A stretch of 64,000 bases of DNA from Streptomyces sp. NBC_01549 (GCF_026339955.1 NZ_JAPEPW010000003.1:620001-684000), one strand, 5' to 3'; positions 1 to 8,601 are shown, counted from the stretch's first letter. The notes: generated from the letters alone by a model not told the origin. Translations and numbers: made by a program.

Positions 1-365
1 TCGGCCCAGGCGGTCTCGGGGGCGCCGTCGCCCGTGCCCTCCCACAGGGCGATGTGCTCCATGAACCGGTCGGGGGCGGCGCCGTGCCAGTGTTCCTCGT
101 GCGGCGGGCAGGCGACCGTCTCGCCGGGGTGGGCCTCGAAGACGGTGCCGTCCCGGGTGCCGATCAGGGCGATGCCGGAAACGATGTGCAGGGTCTGGCC
201 CAGGGCGTGGGAGTGCCAGTTGGTACGGGCGCCCGGTGAGAAGCGCACCAGGTTGGCGCGCATCCTGGACGGGGCCTGGCCGGCCACGATGACGTCCCAC
301 CAGACGTCGCCGGTGAACCAGTCCGCCGGGGCCTTGCTGCTGGGCTGCTGCTTGATGAATTCCAT
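1..365 (-). CDS. Cupin-domain protein, 3' end outside window
   Basis: The reading frame starts at an ATG (complement 363-365) preceded by a GGAG-type ribosome site and runs off the left edge without a stop. The visible 121 residues begin MEFIKQQPSSKAP and contain the cupin pattern GARTNWHSHALGQTLHIVSG followed by GETVACPPHEEHWHGA. Together these supply the His, His, Gln and second-motif His ligands of a small metal-binding cupin barrel. Such proteins usually accompany quinone or aldehyde reductases as isomerases or oxygenases of unknown substrate. It lies 36 bp downstream of an SDR gene on the same strand, so it probably belongs to the redox run. Its length cannot be judged because the end is missing. 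Confidence 0.85.
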   Translation of the reverse strand, partial: MEFIKQQPSSKAPADWFTGDVWWDVIVAGQAPSRMRANLVRFSPGARTNWHSHALGQTLHIVSGIALIGTRDGTVFEAHPGETVACPPHEEHWHGAAPDRFMEHIALWEGTGDGAPETAWA

Positions 366-401
366 GGTGTCTCTGAGCTCTCCTTCGAGCGTGGGCCGTC
401 C

Positions 402-1169
402 CTAGCGGGCGACGTAGCCGCCGTCCACGGGGAGGGCGACGCCGACGACGAAGCCGGCGCCGGGGCTGCACAGCCACAAGACGGCCTGGGCGATCTCCTC
501 GGCGGCGCCGAGCCGGTTGATGGGCTGGTTCGCCTCGGCCTCGGCGCGGTCCAGTTCCCCTTTGGCGATCATGTCGCTGACCATAGGGGTGTCGATGGTG
601 CCGGGGCAGACGGCGTTGATGCGGATGCCGCGCGGGGCGTATTCGAGGGCGGCGCTGGTGGTCAGGCCGATCACGCCGTGCTTGGAGGCGTGGTAGGAGG
701 CGCGGCCGGGGAGGCCGACCAGGCCGCCGAGTGAGGAGCAGTTGACGATGGCGCCGCTGCCCTGGGCGCGCATGTGCCGCAGCTCGTGCTTCATGCAGGC
801 CCACACGCCGCGGAGGTTGATGGCGTTGACGCGGTCAAACCGCTCGGCGGGTTCGTCGGCGGCGTCGCTGGGCGGGATCTGGATGCCGGCGTTGTTGTAG
901 GCCATGTCCAAGCGCCCGAAGGTCTCGACGGTCCGGTCGACCGCGGCCGCCACTTGGTCCTCGTCGCTGACGTCGCAGGTGAGGGCGAGTGCTCGGTGGC
1001 CGGAGTCGGTGAGTTCCTTGACGGCTGGGTTCAGGGCGGCTTCGTCGATGTCGGTCAGGGCGACGGCGGCTCCGGACTCGGCGAACGCGCGGGCGGTCGC
1101 CAGGCCCATGCCGGCGCCGGCTCCGGTGACGAGGGCGACCTGGCCGGTGAAGTCGTACGTGGGGTTCAC
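402..1169 (-). CDS. Short-chain dehydrogenase/reductase (classical SDR)
   Basis: A 255-residue NAD(P)-dependent oxidoreductase. The Rossmann motif TGAGAGMG is at residues 15-22, NNAG at 92-95, and the catalytic Ser146, Tyr159 and Lys163 (YHASK) are all present. Asp40 after the second beta strand favours NAD(H). I chose the GTG at complement 1169, which has GGAG about nine bases upstream. The longer ATG frame adds 21 Arg/His-rich residues that look non-coding. It has the same length as the next SDR upstream (1274-2041) and similar motifs, suggesting an old tandem duplication. Its substrate cannot be told from sequence. Confidence 0.9.
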   Translation of the reverse strand: MNPTYDFTGQVALVTGAGAGMGLATARAFAESGAAVALTDIDEAALNPAVKELTDSGHRALALTCDVSDEDQVAAAVDRTVETFGRLDMAYNNAGIQIPPSDAADEPAERFDRVNAINLRGVWACMKHELRHMRAQGSGAIVNCSSLGGLVGLPGRASYHASKHGVIGLTTSAALEYAPRGIRINAVCPGTIDTPMVSDMIAKGELDRAEAEANQPINRLGAAEEIAQAVLWLCSPGAGFVVGVALPVDGGYVAR

Positions 1170-1273
1170 GTCGTGGTCTCCGTTCGAGTGCAGGGGGGTG
1201 TGGTGGCGCCGCGAGTGGCGTCGGGGCTGCACGGATGGGCTGCGTCGGCACGACGCCTTGCCATGAACCGCCG

Positions 1274-2041
1274 TCAGACGGTCTGGCCGCCGTCGACGAC
1301 CAGGGCGTGGCCTGTAGTGAAGGAGGCGGCGTCAGAGCAGAGCCAGAGGACGGCGCTGGCGATCTCGTCCGGTGTGCCGAGGCGTCCGATCGGTTCGTCC
1401 GCGATCAGCGCGTCGCGTCCTCCGGGTGTGCATTCGGCGAAGCGCCGGATCATCTCAGTGTCGATGATGCCGGGGCAGACGGCGTTGACGCGGATGTTGG
1501 ATGACGCGTAGTCGAGGGCAGTGGAGCGGGTCAGACCGATGACGTCGTGCTTGGCCGCGGCGTAGGCCGCCTGCCCCTTGAAGCCCTTGACACCGGCGCC
1601 GGAGGAGGCGTTGACGATCGCGCCGCCCCCCTGCCGGAGCATCAGGGGGATCTGGTGCTTCATGCTCAGGAACATCCCGGTCAGGCTGACGCCGATGACG
1701 CGGTCCCACTCGTCCTTCGGAATGTCCGCGGCCGGCTTGACCGGCTGCTCGACGCCGGCGTTGTTGAAGGCCGCGTCGAGTCGTCCGAAAGCCTGAATGG
1801 TGTCGTCCAGCGCGGACCGCACGTCGTCTTCACTGGTGACGTCACAGGCAAGGGCCAGAGCCTGCCCGCCCGCCTCCTCGACGAGCCGTGCGGTCTCCCG
1901 CAGGCCGTCCTCGGACAGGTCGGCGAGGGCGACGCGGGCGCTCGCGCGGGCGAAGGCGACGGCGGTGGCGCGGCCGATGCCGGAGCCGGCTCCGGTCACG
2001 AAGGCCGCCTTGCCGGTGAAGTCCGCGTTGTTCACAGTCAT
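1274..2041 (-). CDS. Short-chain dehydrogenase/reductase (classical SDR)
   Basis: A 255-residue SDR with TGAGSGIG at residues 16-23, the NNAG motif, an active-site YAAAK near residue 160, and the C-terminal PxGxI(D)T and VDGG signatures. The ATG at complement 2041 has a purine-rich GAGAGG ribosome site. The open frame extends about 230 codons upstream, but that part is the shadow of the MFS gene. It is the second of two like-oriented, equally long SDR genes separated by 104 bp. It likely acts in the same reductive pathway as its neighbours. An exact role is not inferable. Confidence 0.9.
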   Translation of the reverse strand: MTVNNADFTGKAAFVTGAGSGIGRATAVAFARASARVALADLSEDGLRETARLVEEAGGQALALACDVTSEDDVRSALDDTIQAFGRLDAAFNNAGVEQPVKPAADIPKDEWDRVIGVSLTGMFLSMKHQIPLMLRQGGGAIVNASSGAGVKGFKGQAAYAAAKHDVIGLTRSTALDYASSNIRVNAVCPGIIDTEMIRRFAECTPGGRDALIADEPIGRLGTPDEIASAVLWLCSDAASFTTGHALVVDGGQTV

Positions 2042-2109
2042 GTGCAGATTCCTCTCGCCTGCTGTGCGTCGTCGGGTTCGTGTCGGCAGTGCGCGGACCC
2101 GGGCTTGAG

Positions 2110-3366
2110 TCAGTGCTGCGACGACACCTCCGCGGGTTCGTCGTGTCGCGTGTGCGTGGGAGCGCTGCTCCGGGCCACGATCCGGCCCTTGTGGGAAGTG
2201 CCGTGGACGGCGAGGGCGATCAGAGGCAGCAGCGTGAGGGCGGCGATGACGGTACCGACCAGGGGCGGTCCGGTCAGGCCGAGGGAGGAGTCCAGGGCCG
2301 TACCGGCGATCGCCGAGCCCGCGGCGATGCCCGTGTTGAAAGCGGAGGTGGTCAGCGCCGAGGTGAGGGTGGGGGCATCGCCCGCGAAGCGCATGGCGAG
2401 GGCCGTGACGACCGGGTTGACCGTGAAGCCGGTCAGGCCCATGAGGAAGACGAGGAGGGTGGCTGTCACCGGGTTCCCGGACAGCGGGATCATCAGCGGC
2501 AGGACCAGGGCGGTGGCCGTGGCGGCCGCGATGGTGGTGACCATCGGACGTCGGTCGCCCAGGCGGCCTCCGGTGGTGGTGCCGCCCAGGGCGCCTACGC
2601 CGAAGGCGATGAGAACGAGCGGTACGGCCCCTGCGGGGATGCCTGCACGATCGGTCAGGAGCGGCGTGATGTATGTGTACGTCGCCAGGACACCGCCCAT
2701 GATCAGCATGGCGGCGCCGAGCGCCAGCCACAGCCGGCCCTGGCGCAGAGCCCGGACCTCGGACCGGATGGACACCTCGGCGTGCTGTTCCTGGGACGGG
2801 ATGAAGCGGCCGATGAACACGGCGGCGAGCCCGGAGAGGACGGCCAGGGCCCAGAAGGGGCCGCGCCAGCCGGTGAACTGGCCGGCGAAGGAGCCGATCG
2901 GCACGCCGACGACGTTGGCCAGGGTCAGGCCCCCGATCATGACGCCCGTGGCGCGGGTGGCGTTGCGCGGGCCCGCGGCGGTGGTGGCGACGACGAAACC
3001 GACGGACCAGAACGCTCCGGTGGCCAGAGCCGTGACGACGCGGGCGATGAGAACGACCGAGAAGGACGTGTTGAGCGCGGCGACCAGATGTCCGAGGCAG
3101 AACACGGACAGGGCCAGGACCAGCGTCTGGCGCTGCGGAAGGCGCAGGGTAGCCATGGCCATGGAAGGCGCGCCGACGATCATTCCGATGGCGAAGGCGG
3201 TGATCAGCAGGCCGGCGTGGGAGACGCTGACTCCGAGGTCATCGGCCAGCTCCGGCAGCAGGCCGGCGACGACGAACTCGGTGGTCCCCATCAGGAACGT
3301 GCCGGCGGCGAGCACCCAGACGACGAAGGGAAGCTTGCCGGAGGTGGTCCCGGATGCGGAAGGCAT
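2110..3366 (-). CDS. MFS transporter, DHA1 drug:H+ antiporter type
   Basis: A 418-residue inner-membrane protein with about twelve hydrophobic segments. It has the DHA1 signature in the first helix (AAGTFLMGTTEFVVAGLLPE), a GAPSMAMATLRLPQR loop resembling motif A, and a central charged loop near residue 200. It resembles actinomycete chloramphenicol-type and arabinose-efflux permeases. By family it would expel a hydrophobic toxic compound using the proton gradient. It starts 180 bp after the lipoprotein gene, beyond a terminator-like hairpin at 3482-3503, so it may have its own promoter. It probably forms one transcript with the SDR genes downstream. The substrate is unknown. Confidence 0.88.
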   Translation of the reverse strand: MPSASGTTSGKLPFVVWVLAAGTFLMGTTEFVVAGLLPELADDLGVSVSHAGLLITAFAIGMIVGAPSMAMATLRLPQRQTLVLALSVFCLGHLVAALNTSFSVVLIARVVTALATGAFWSVGFVVATTAAGPRNATRATGVMIGGLTLANVVGVPIGSFAGQFTGWRGPFWALAVLSGLAAVFIGRFIPSQEQHAEVSIRSEVRALRQGRLWLALGAAMLIMGGVLATYTYITPLLTDRAGIPAGAVPLVLIAFGVGALGGTTTGGRLGDRRPMVTTIAAATATALVLPLMIPLSGNPVTATLLVFLMGLTGFTVNPVVTALAMRFAGDAPTLTSALTTSAFNTGIAAGSAIAGTALDSSLGLTGPPLVGTVIAALTLLPLIALAVHGTSHKGRIVARSSAPTHTRHDEPAEVSSQH

Positions 3367-3481
3367 ACGTGTGGTCTCTCCTTGCGTGGTAATCGGGGGG
3401 CGTGGTGGCGGTTGAAGGTGTCGCGGCGGACAGCGGACGGCGCGGCCACGTCTTCGACGGTTCCATGGATCGAACCGGGCG

Positions 3482-3503
3482 AAAAGGGGAGGGTCTTCTC
3501 CCC
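3482..3503 (-). terminator. Rho-independent terminator
   Basis: Read on the minus strand this is a 6-bp stem (GGGGAG/CTCCCC, at 3498-3503 and 3486-3491) with a six-base loop, followed directly by TTTT (3482-3485). It lies 44 bp downstream of the lipoprotein stop codon and upstream of the MFS start. It would divide the redox run into two transcription units. Confidence 0.55.
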
Positions 3504-3546
3504 CCTTCTTGCGTGGCGTCTCGTGCGGGGCGAGCGGTGGGGTGGG

Positions 3547-4068
3547 TCAGGGCGCGGCTTCGATGGTGATGCGGTCGGCCCCGGCAAGCCTGTCGGCATC
3601 GGCGTCGATACTGCCGAGGATCAGCAGGTCGTCGGAGGCGGAGTCCCCGTCGCGGTAGAAGAGGGCCAGGTTGCCCCAGGGCGCGTAGTAGGTCAGGTCG
3701 CCGGCCTTGGGCGCGCCGGGCTCGGGAGCGCCGGAGGTGGTCAGCCTGCGCGGCAGGTCGGCGATCCGCTCCGTCTGGTGGAAGTCCTCCAAGTCCAGAG
3801 TGAGCGGGAGCAGCTCGGCGAAGTCACGGGCGGCAGGACTGTCGTTCAAGGTGGCGTCGACGGGGCGGCCGTCGAGGGTGACCCGGATGTCCATGGCGGT
3901 GTTCCTGTCGGATGATGCCGTGTGTGCCTCGGATGTCGGCGTCTGCTGCCAGGTGGTGGTGGTCGCAGACGGGGAGGCTGGGGAGGTGTTGGTGCAGGCC
4001 GCCGCGGTCAGCACGAGAGCGGTGGCCGTGACGGCACGGGCGAGGACACGGAGGGCGGCCGAGTTCAT
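3547..4068 (-). CDS. Lipoprotein with cyclophilin-like domain
   Basis: A 173-residue predicted lipoprotein. The ATG at complement 4068 gives a short basic N-terminus, a hydrophobic stretch and the lipobox LTAAAC with the lipidated Cys25, then a Ser/Thr-rich linker to about residue 58. The remaining domain (MDIRVTLDGRPVDATLNDSPAAR ... LAGADRITIEAAP, shown here in part) fits the cyclophilin-like fold found fused or adjacent to flavodoxins and SDRs in Firmicutes and actinomycetes. The start lies 16 bp after the SDR stop, so it is probably co-transcribed with it. The longer upstream frame lacks signal character. Its binding partner is unknown. Confidence 0.85.
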   Translation of the reverse strand: MNSAALRVLARAVTATALVLTAAACTNTSPASPSATTTTWQQTPTSEAHTASSDRNTAMDIRVTLDGRPVDATLNDSPAARDFAELLPLTLDLEDFHQTERIADLPRRLTTSGAPEPGAPKAGDLTYYAPWGNLALFYRDGDSASDDLLILGSIDADADRLAGADRITIEAAP

Positions 4069-4084
4069 GGGCGTCGTCCAGTGG

Positions 4085-4750
4085 CTAGTCGGGCAGGGGC
4101 TCGGCGTAGTGGCGGAATCCGTCCCGCTGCTGGTGGATGTCGTACAGCCGCTGTGCCAGCACATCGGGGCTGCTGTGCTCGGCGTCGGGCCGGATGGCTC
4201 CGGGGATGATCAGCTGCGCGGCGTGGATGTTCTCCCCGGCGAGCGTGTCATGCAGCATGCTGGCGTAGGCGCTTTCGGCGGCGAACGCGATCGAGGTACC
4301 GGCGACGTTCGGGTTGGGGCGTGCGGCGCTGGAGCCGTTGACGAACAGCACGGTGCCGCGGCCGAGGGCACGCATGCCGGGCAGGACCGCGTTCACGGCG
4401 GTGACGGAGCCCTTGACGGAGAAGGCGAGCGGGGCGTCGAGGTCGTCGGCGCTGCTGTCGAGGACCGGCTTCATGAAGTCGGCGCGCGGCACCGGGCTGT
4501 ACTGGAGGATCTCGATGGGGCCCAGATCGGCCGCAGCCGCGTGCAGGGCCGTGGTCAGGGACTCGATGTCGAGGACATCGGCGGTGAAGCCGCGAGCCTG
4601 GATGCCGTCACGGGCCAGCTCGGCGGTCATCTCCTCCAGGCGCTCGGCGTTGCGGGCGATGAGGGCGACGGCGTGGCCGGCGACGCCGAAGCGGCGGGCG
4701 GTGGCCAGCCCGAGACCGGGGCCGGCGCCGATGAGCGCGAAGGTCGTCAT
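4085..4750 (-). CDS. Atypical SDR-family oxidoreductase
   Basis: A 221-residue Rossmann protein beginning MTTFALIGAGPGLG, with the dinucleotide loop GAGPGLG at residues 8-14 and an Arg in IARN that suggests NADP(H). The usual catalytic YxxxK is not evident: the region after NGSSAARP reads FAAESAYA. It therefore belongs to the atypical SDR group, which may use other residues or act as a sensor. It is a paralogue of the TetR-controlled gene at 58528-59205, which has the same length class and the same IGAGP start. It sits directly upstream of the lipoprotein gene. Confidence 0.85.
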   Translation of the reverse strand: MTTFALIGAGPGLGLATARRFGVAGHAVALIARNAERLEEMTAELARDGIQARGFTADVLDIESLTTALHAAAADLGPIEILQYSPVPRADFMKPVLDSSADDLDAPLAFSVKGSVTAVNAVLPGMRALGRGTVLFVNGSSAARPNPNVAGTSIAFAAESAYASMLHDTLAGENIHAAQLIIPGAIRPDAEHSSPDVLAQRLYDIHQQRDGFRHYAEPLPD

Positions 4751-4912
4751 GGGATTTGTCGTTCCTTGTGTGAGGCGGTGGCTCCCGCCCGCATCCGCGC
4801 TGCCGGTGATGCGGCCCGACGGTGTGGGTGCACGGCGGGAGGGGGCTGAGGGCCGGTGACGATGTGCGCCAGGCGCCGTCCGGTGCGGCCGTACGCGGTG
4901 CGCGGCGTGCGA

Positions 4913-5866
4913 TCAGGCCAGGTTCTTGCTGAAGAACTCCTCCAGCTTGTCGAACGGGATCAGGTCCGTCTTGTCGTAAAGATCGACGTGGCCGGCGTTC
5001 GGGACGACGTGGAACTCCTTCGGCTCGGACGCGAGTTCGTAGGCGTCCTCGCTGAAGTACCGCGAGTGGGCGTTCTCGCCGACGACGAACAGGATGGGCC
5101 GCGGCGAGATCCACTCGATCTTCGACAGCAGCGGGAAGTTCATCAGCGACATGCCGCTCGTCAGCGTGAACTGGGTGATGGAGTTCGGGTGGTAGCCACG
5201 AGGAGTGGAGTAGAACTCGCCGAACTCACGGCCGATCGGGTTGGTGTTCTCGTCGAACCCGATGGGCGCGCCGCGCGGGGTCAGGGCGGGGGTGTGGGCC
5301 TCGAAGTCCGCGTACCGCTGCTCGGCGATCGCGTCGAGCATGGCGCCTCGCTCCTCCGAGGTGAGGGAGCCCTGCCAGCCCTCGGCGGAGATCCGGGCGA
5401 TGTCGTACATGACGACCGTGGCGATCGCCTTGATGCGCCGGTCGACCTGGGCCGCGCTGAGTGCGAAGCCGCCGCTGCCGCACATACCGACGACTCCGAT
5501 GCGGTCCCGGTTCACGAAGTCACGTGTGCCCAGGTAGTCGACGGCCGCGCCGAAGTCCTCGGTGAAGACGTCGGCGGAGGAGACGTGTCGCGGGTCGCCG
5601 CCGCTGTAGCCGTTGTAGGAGGGGTCGAAGGCGAGCGCCACGAAGCCACGCAGGGCCAGGTTCTGGGCGTAGATGCCCGGCCCCTGCTCCTTCACGCCGC
5701 CGTACGGCGCGCCGACGATGATCGCGGGGTGTTCCTGGGAGGCGTCGAAGTCCTTCGGCTGGTAGAGGTCTGCGGAGATGGAGATCCCGTACCTGTTCTC
5801 GTACGACACCGGCTTCCGGGTGACGTTCTCGTCCAGGCCGAAGATGTAGTTGTCCACTGCAGGCAT
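4913..5866 (-). CDS. Alpha/beta hydrolase, dienelactone-hydrolase-like
   Basis: A roughly 317-residue alpha/beta hydrolase. The oxyanion region (APYGGVKEQG), the nucleophile elbow GMCGSGG, and a C-terminal acid and His (NAGHVDLYD) are recognisable. The elbow places a cysteine where most hydrolases have serine, as in dienelactone hydrolases. I prefer the ATG at complement 5866. A GTG four codons upstream (5878) is equally possible and both ribosome sites are weak. By family it hydrolyses esters or lactones. Its place between an alcohol dehydrogenase and an SDR fits a catabolic or detoxifying route. The gene sits 55 bp after the dehydrogenase. Confidence 0.85.
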   Translation of the reverse strand: MPAVDNYIFGLDENVTRKPVSYENRYGISISADLYQPKDFDASQEHPAIIVGAPYGGVKEQGPGIYAQNLALRGFVALAFDPSYNGYSGGDPRHVSSADVFTEDFGAAVDYLGTRDFVNRDRIGVVGMCGSGGFALSAAQVDRRIKAIATVVMYDIARISAEGWQGSLTSEERGAMLDAIAEQRYADFEAHTPALTPRGAPIGFDENTNPIGREFGEFYSTPRGYHPNSITQFTLTSGMSLMNFPLLSKIEWISPRPILFVVGENAHSRYFSEDAYELASEPKEFHVVPNAGHVDLYDKTDLIPFDKLEEFFSKNLA

Positions 5867-5921
5867 TTCTTGTCTCACTTCTGTGGTGCTCGACAGGGAC
5901 AGCCGGTCACCGGGCTGGGGG

Positions 5922-6937
5922 TCAAGGCTTGAGGAGTGCCTTGATGGCGCGGCGCTCGTCCATCGCCTTGTAGCCCTCGGCGCCCTGCTCCAGGGGCAGG
6001 GTGAGGTCGAAGACCTTGCCCGGGTTGATGCGGCCGGAGAGGACCCGGTCGATCAGATCGGGCAGGTAGCGGCGCACGGGGGCGGGGCCGCCGCGCAGGC
6101 CGACGTGGGAGAAGAACAGCTCTTGGCCGTCGACGGCCACGTCGTGAGGGACGCCGACGAAGCCGACGTTGCCGCCGGGCCGGGCGGAGTGCAGGGCCTG
6201 CCGCATCGACTCGGCGGTGCCCACGCACTCCAGCACGGAGTCCGCGCCGATGCCGCCGGTGAGGTCCTTGACGCGGGCGATGCCTTCATCGCCGCGTTCG
6301 CTGACGATGTCGGTGGCGCCGAATTCGAGGGCGAGCTTCTGCCGTGATTCGTGGCGGCTCACGGCGATGATCCGCTCCGCGCCGAGTTCCTTCGCGGCGA
6401 TGACACCGCACAGGCCGACCGCTCCGTCTCCGACGATCACGGCGGTGGAGCCAGGCTTGACCTCGGCGGCGAGGGCGGCGTACCAGCCGGTGCCCATCAC
6501 GTCGGAGACGGCCAGCAGGCCGGGCACCATCTCGGCGTCCGGGTGCTCGTCGGTGGCGACCAGGGTGCCGTGGGCGTTGGGGATGCGCACGTAGTCGGCC
6601 TGACAGGTGCTCATGAACTCGCGGTGCAGGCAGTTGGACTGCCAGCCGTTGCGGCAGTTGGCGCAGGTGTTGTCCGAGGTGGCGAAGGAACCGACCACGA
6701 ACTGGCCCGGCCTGACGTTGGCGACCTCGCTGCCCACCTCCTCGACGATGCCGACGTACTCGTGCCCCATCGGGTGCGGGTCGCGATGGGTTCCGCGCCC
6801 CGGTAGGGCCACAGGTCCGAGCCGCACACACAGGTGGCGACCGTGCGGATGATCGCGTCGGTCGGTCGGAGGATCTTCGGGTCGTCGAGGGTCTCGAAGC
6901 GCACGTCGCCGGGGGCGTAGATGACTGCTCCGCGCAT
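5922..6937 (-). pseudogene. Zinc-dependent alcohol dehydrogenase, frameshifted
   Basis: Two adjoining frames together encode a medium-chain zinc dehydrogenase. The first starts at the ATG at complement 6937 (GGAAG ribosome site) and reads MRGAVIYAPGDVRFETLDD through CVCGSDLWPYRG. The second continues PMGHEYVGIVEEVG, the structural-zinc Cys cluster (CANCRNGWQSNC), the GDGAVGLCG coenzyme loop and the C-terminus. The frame changes near 6781-6790. The total length of 1016 bp needs one extra base to give 338 residues, so a single missing base explains it. It may be a true pseudogene or an assembly error. It heads the redox run, next to the ISAs1 insertion. Confidence 0.8.
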
Positions 6938-7050
6938 GGGGGTGCTTCCTTCGGTGCGAGGGTCGGTGAGCCGCAGCCGGTGATCGCAATCGGCTGCTCG
7001 ACATCGAGCCTCACACGCGAGGGCAGGCGCCAAAAGCGGAGAAATTCATC

Positions 7051-7060
7051 CTGGGAGGGG
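7051..7060. repeat. Target-site duplication, left copy (ISAs1)
   Basis: CTGGGAGGGG is repeated exactly at 8543-8552, directly outside the two inverted ends of the ISAs1 element. Ten-base duplications are within the range of this family. Confidence 0.85.
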
Positions 7061-8542
7061 CACGGCCCCGGCGTTGTTCGGTTGTGTCCGGCTTCGTGGT
7101 AGTTGATCAGATGCCGTAGACGGCGAAGGCGTCGTTGTGGTTGAGGAGATCGCGGCGGGCGTGGGCGATGTTGGCTCGTCCGGCCAGGCGGAGCGTGCTG
7201 ATGCCCAGGTTGCGGAAGCTGGCCAGTGCTCGGGGTGCGGTGCCGGTCCTGACCTGGGAGTTGTCCTCATGGAAGGTGACGTCCCGCACCCAGTGGATCT
7301 TGTTTTCTATGGACCAGTGGACCCTCTCGTAGTGGTTGAGGTGAGCGGGGCCTGCGAGGTGGGCGGGCAGGCTGGTGACGCCGAAGACGATCTCCTTCCC
7401 GGTCCAGGTTCCGTCGAGGCCGCCGGTGTCACGGCGCAGGCGGAAGACCTGTCCCGCGCCGGGGAAGAGGGCGTCGTCGGCTTGGGCGGTGCGGATCGTG
7501 CGACGCTCGGTGCGCCCGTGCCCACGGTCGTCCTCGGCCTCGGTGGTCTCGGTCCACTCGGCGTCGGTACCGGCCAGCAGCGCCTGGGCGGCGGCGCGGG
7601 CCAGCGGCTGGTTCCCCTTCAGGATCAGGACGTAGTGGGCGTCGAGCCGGTCCGTGATCAGGTGGGCGGTCTTCTTCGTGGTGTGCAGGGCGTCCAGGGT
7701 GAACACCCGGCCGGACAAGGCGAGTTGGGCCAGCAGCATGCGGGCCGCCTCGCCCTCGCCGCGCTTGTCCGGAACCTGCCTCTGGCCGAGGACCGCGCCG
7801 CTGGCGTGGTCGACCGCCCCGACCAGGAAGACCCGCCCCGATTCGGTGCGGGCGCCGGTCAGGGCCTTGCCGTCGAGAGCCGCAGCGGGCAGCAGCCCGG
7901 CCGGCGCCGGGTGTTCCACGGCCCGCTGGGCGGCGCGGCGCTGTTCGCGCTCGATGGGCCCCGGGGTGTCCGGGACCTCGGGCGTCGGTGCCTTTCCGGT
8001 CGCGACGTCGGTGACGTATGCGCAGGTCGCCGCGTCCAGCACGTCGGCATCCAGGTCGGCGAGCACGCGGCGGAAGGTGCGCTCGCTGGGCACAAGGTAC
8101 TGGCCGGCCAGCGGGTCGTACCGGGCGCCGAGGCGGGCCAGTTTGACCTGCGGGGCGCGGGCGGACCACTGCCAGATCGCGGTCATGGAGTCACCACCGA
8201 CCACCAGCGTCGCGCACGCGGCCAGCACCAGGATCACCACCAGGGGATGCCGCCGCCCACGCTCCGCACGCCGGTCAGGGACCTGCCGCAACCTGCTGAC
8301 CAGCGCGGATTCCACTGCCACAGGGTCGGCGGCGAGCTCGGCCTCCCACAGCGCGAGATCGGTGAGCTGGCCAAGGACAGGGCTGATCAGGGAGGATGCG
8401 GACACGAGCGCGGCTCCTGAGACGATCTTCTGGCGTAGGAACCTGAAAGATCATCAGAGGCCGCGCTCGTCTGGCAACTCACACCCCTCCCCCTGGGCAA
8501 ACGACCCAAAACCCATCAAAGATCAACTACGCCGGGGCCGTG
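7061..8542. mobile_element. ISAs1-family insertion sequence, complete
   Basis: A 1482-bp element bounded by near-perfect inverted repeats. The left end is CACGGCCCCGGCGTTGTT (7061-7078). The complement of the right end (8525-8542) differs at one base. Both are flanked by the 10-bp duplication CTGGGAGGGG. It carries one full transposase gene on the minus strand. Removing it rejoins a target in which the 11-mer CATCCTGGGAG occurs twice, so it landed in the regulatory region between the redox run and the XRE gene. The perfect duplication indicates a recent event. Confidence 0.9.
7107..8405 (-). CDS. ISAs1-family transposase
   Basis: A 432-residue DDE transposase of the ISAs1 type. An N-terminal segment with the RAERGRRHPLVVILVLAACA stretch is followed by the catalytic core: AALDGKALTGA (first Asp), FTLDALHTTKKTA (second Asp), and RVHWSIENKIHWVRDVTFHEDNS (last acidic residue) shown in part. 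It ends with LASFRNLGISTLRLAG. It is full length and uninterrupted, with both element ends intact, so the copy could still be active. A much-decayed relative lies at 15388-16182. Confidence 0.92.
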   Translation of the reverse strand: MSASSLISPVLGQLTDLALWEAELAADPVAVESALVSRLRQVPDRRAERGRRHPLVVILVLAACATLVVGGDSMTAIWQWSARAPQVKLARLGARYDPLAGQYLVPSERTFRRVLADLDADVLDAATCAYVTDVATGKAPTPEVPDTPGPIEREQRRAAQRAVEHPAPAGLLPAAALDGKALTGARTESGRVFLVGAVDHASGAVLGQRQVPDKRGEGEAARMLLAQLALSGRVFTLDALHTTKKTAHLITDRLDAHYVLILKGNQPLARAAAQALLAGTDAEWTETTEAEDDRGHGRTERRTIRTAQADDALFPGAGQVFRLRRDTGGLDGTWTGKEIVFGVTSLPAHLAGPAHLNHYERVHWSIENKIHWVRDVTFHEDNSQVRTGTAPRALASFRNLGISTLRLAGRANIAHARRDLLNHNDAFAVYGI

Positions 8543-8552
8543 CTGGGAGGGG
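8543..8552. repeat. Target-site duplication, right copy (ISAs1)
   Basis: CTGGGAGGGG matches 7051-7060 exactly and abuts the right inverted end. It is followed by AACATCCTGGGAG, a second copy of the motif present before the left duplication. Confidence 0.85.
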
Positions 8553-8601
8553 AACATCCTGGGAGTAAATTCTCCCCCCTTTCGCGAGTGGAATCGGTGT
8601 C
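8553..8601 (+). promoter_or_regulatory. Putative operator/promoter region of the XRE gene
   Basis: This stretch holds CATCCTGGGAG (8555-8565), repeated across the ISAs1 insertion at 7048-7058, and an overlapping inverted repeat GGGAG-N6-CTCCC (8561-8576). It lies just upstream of the XRE start at 8602. MmyB-like regulators often bind palindromes in shared promoters. Operator function here is inferred. Confidence 0.4.

Noticed and set aside
1547..3415. 622-codon plus-strand open frame
   Set aside because: Antisense of the SDR and MFS genes; Arg/Pro/Gly-rich product without any domain, as expected for shadows in very GC-rich DNA.
2080..3915. 611-codon plus-strand open frame
   Set aside because: Lies opposite the MFS and lipoprotein genes; Gly/Arg/Asp-rich and without motif.
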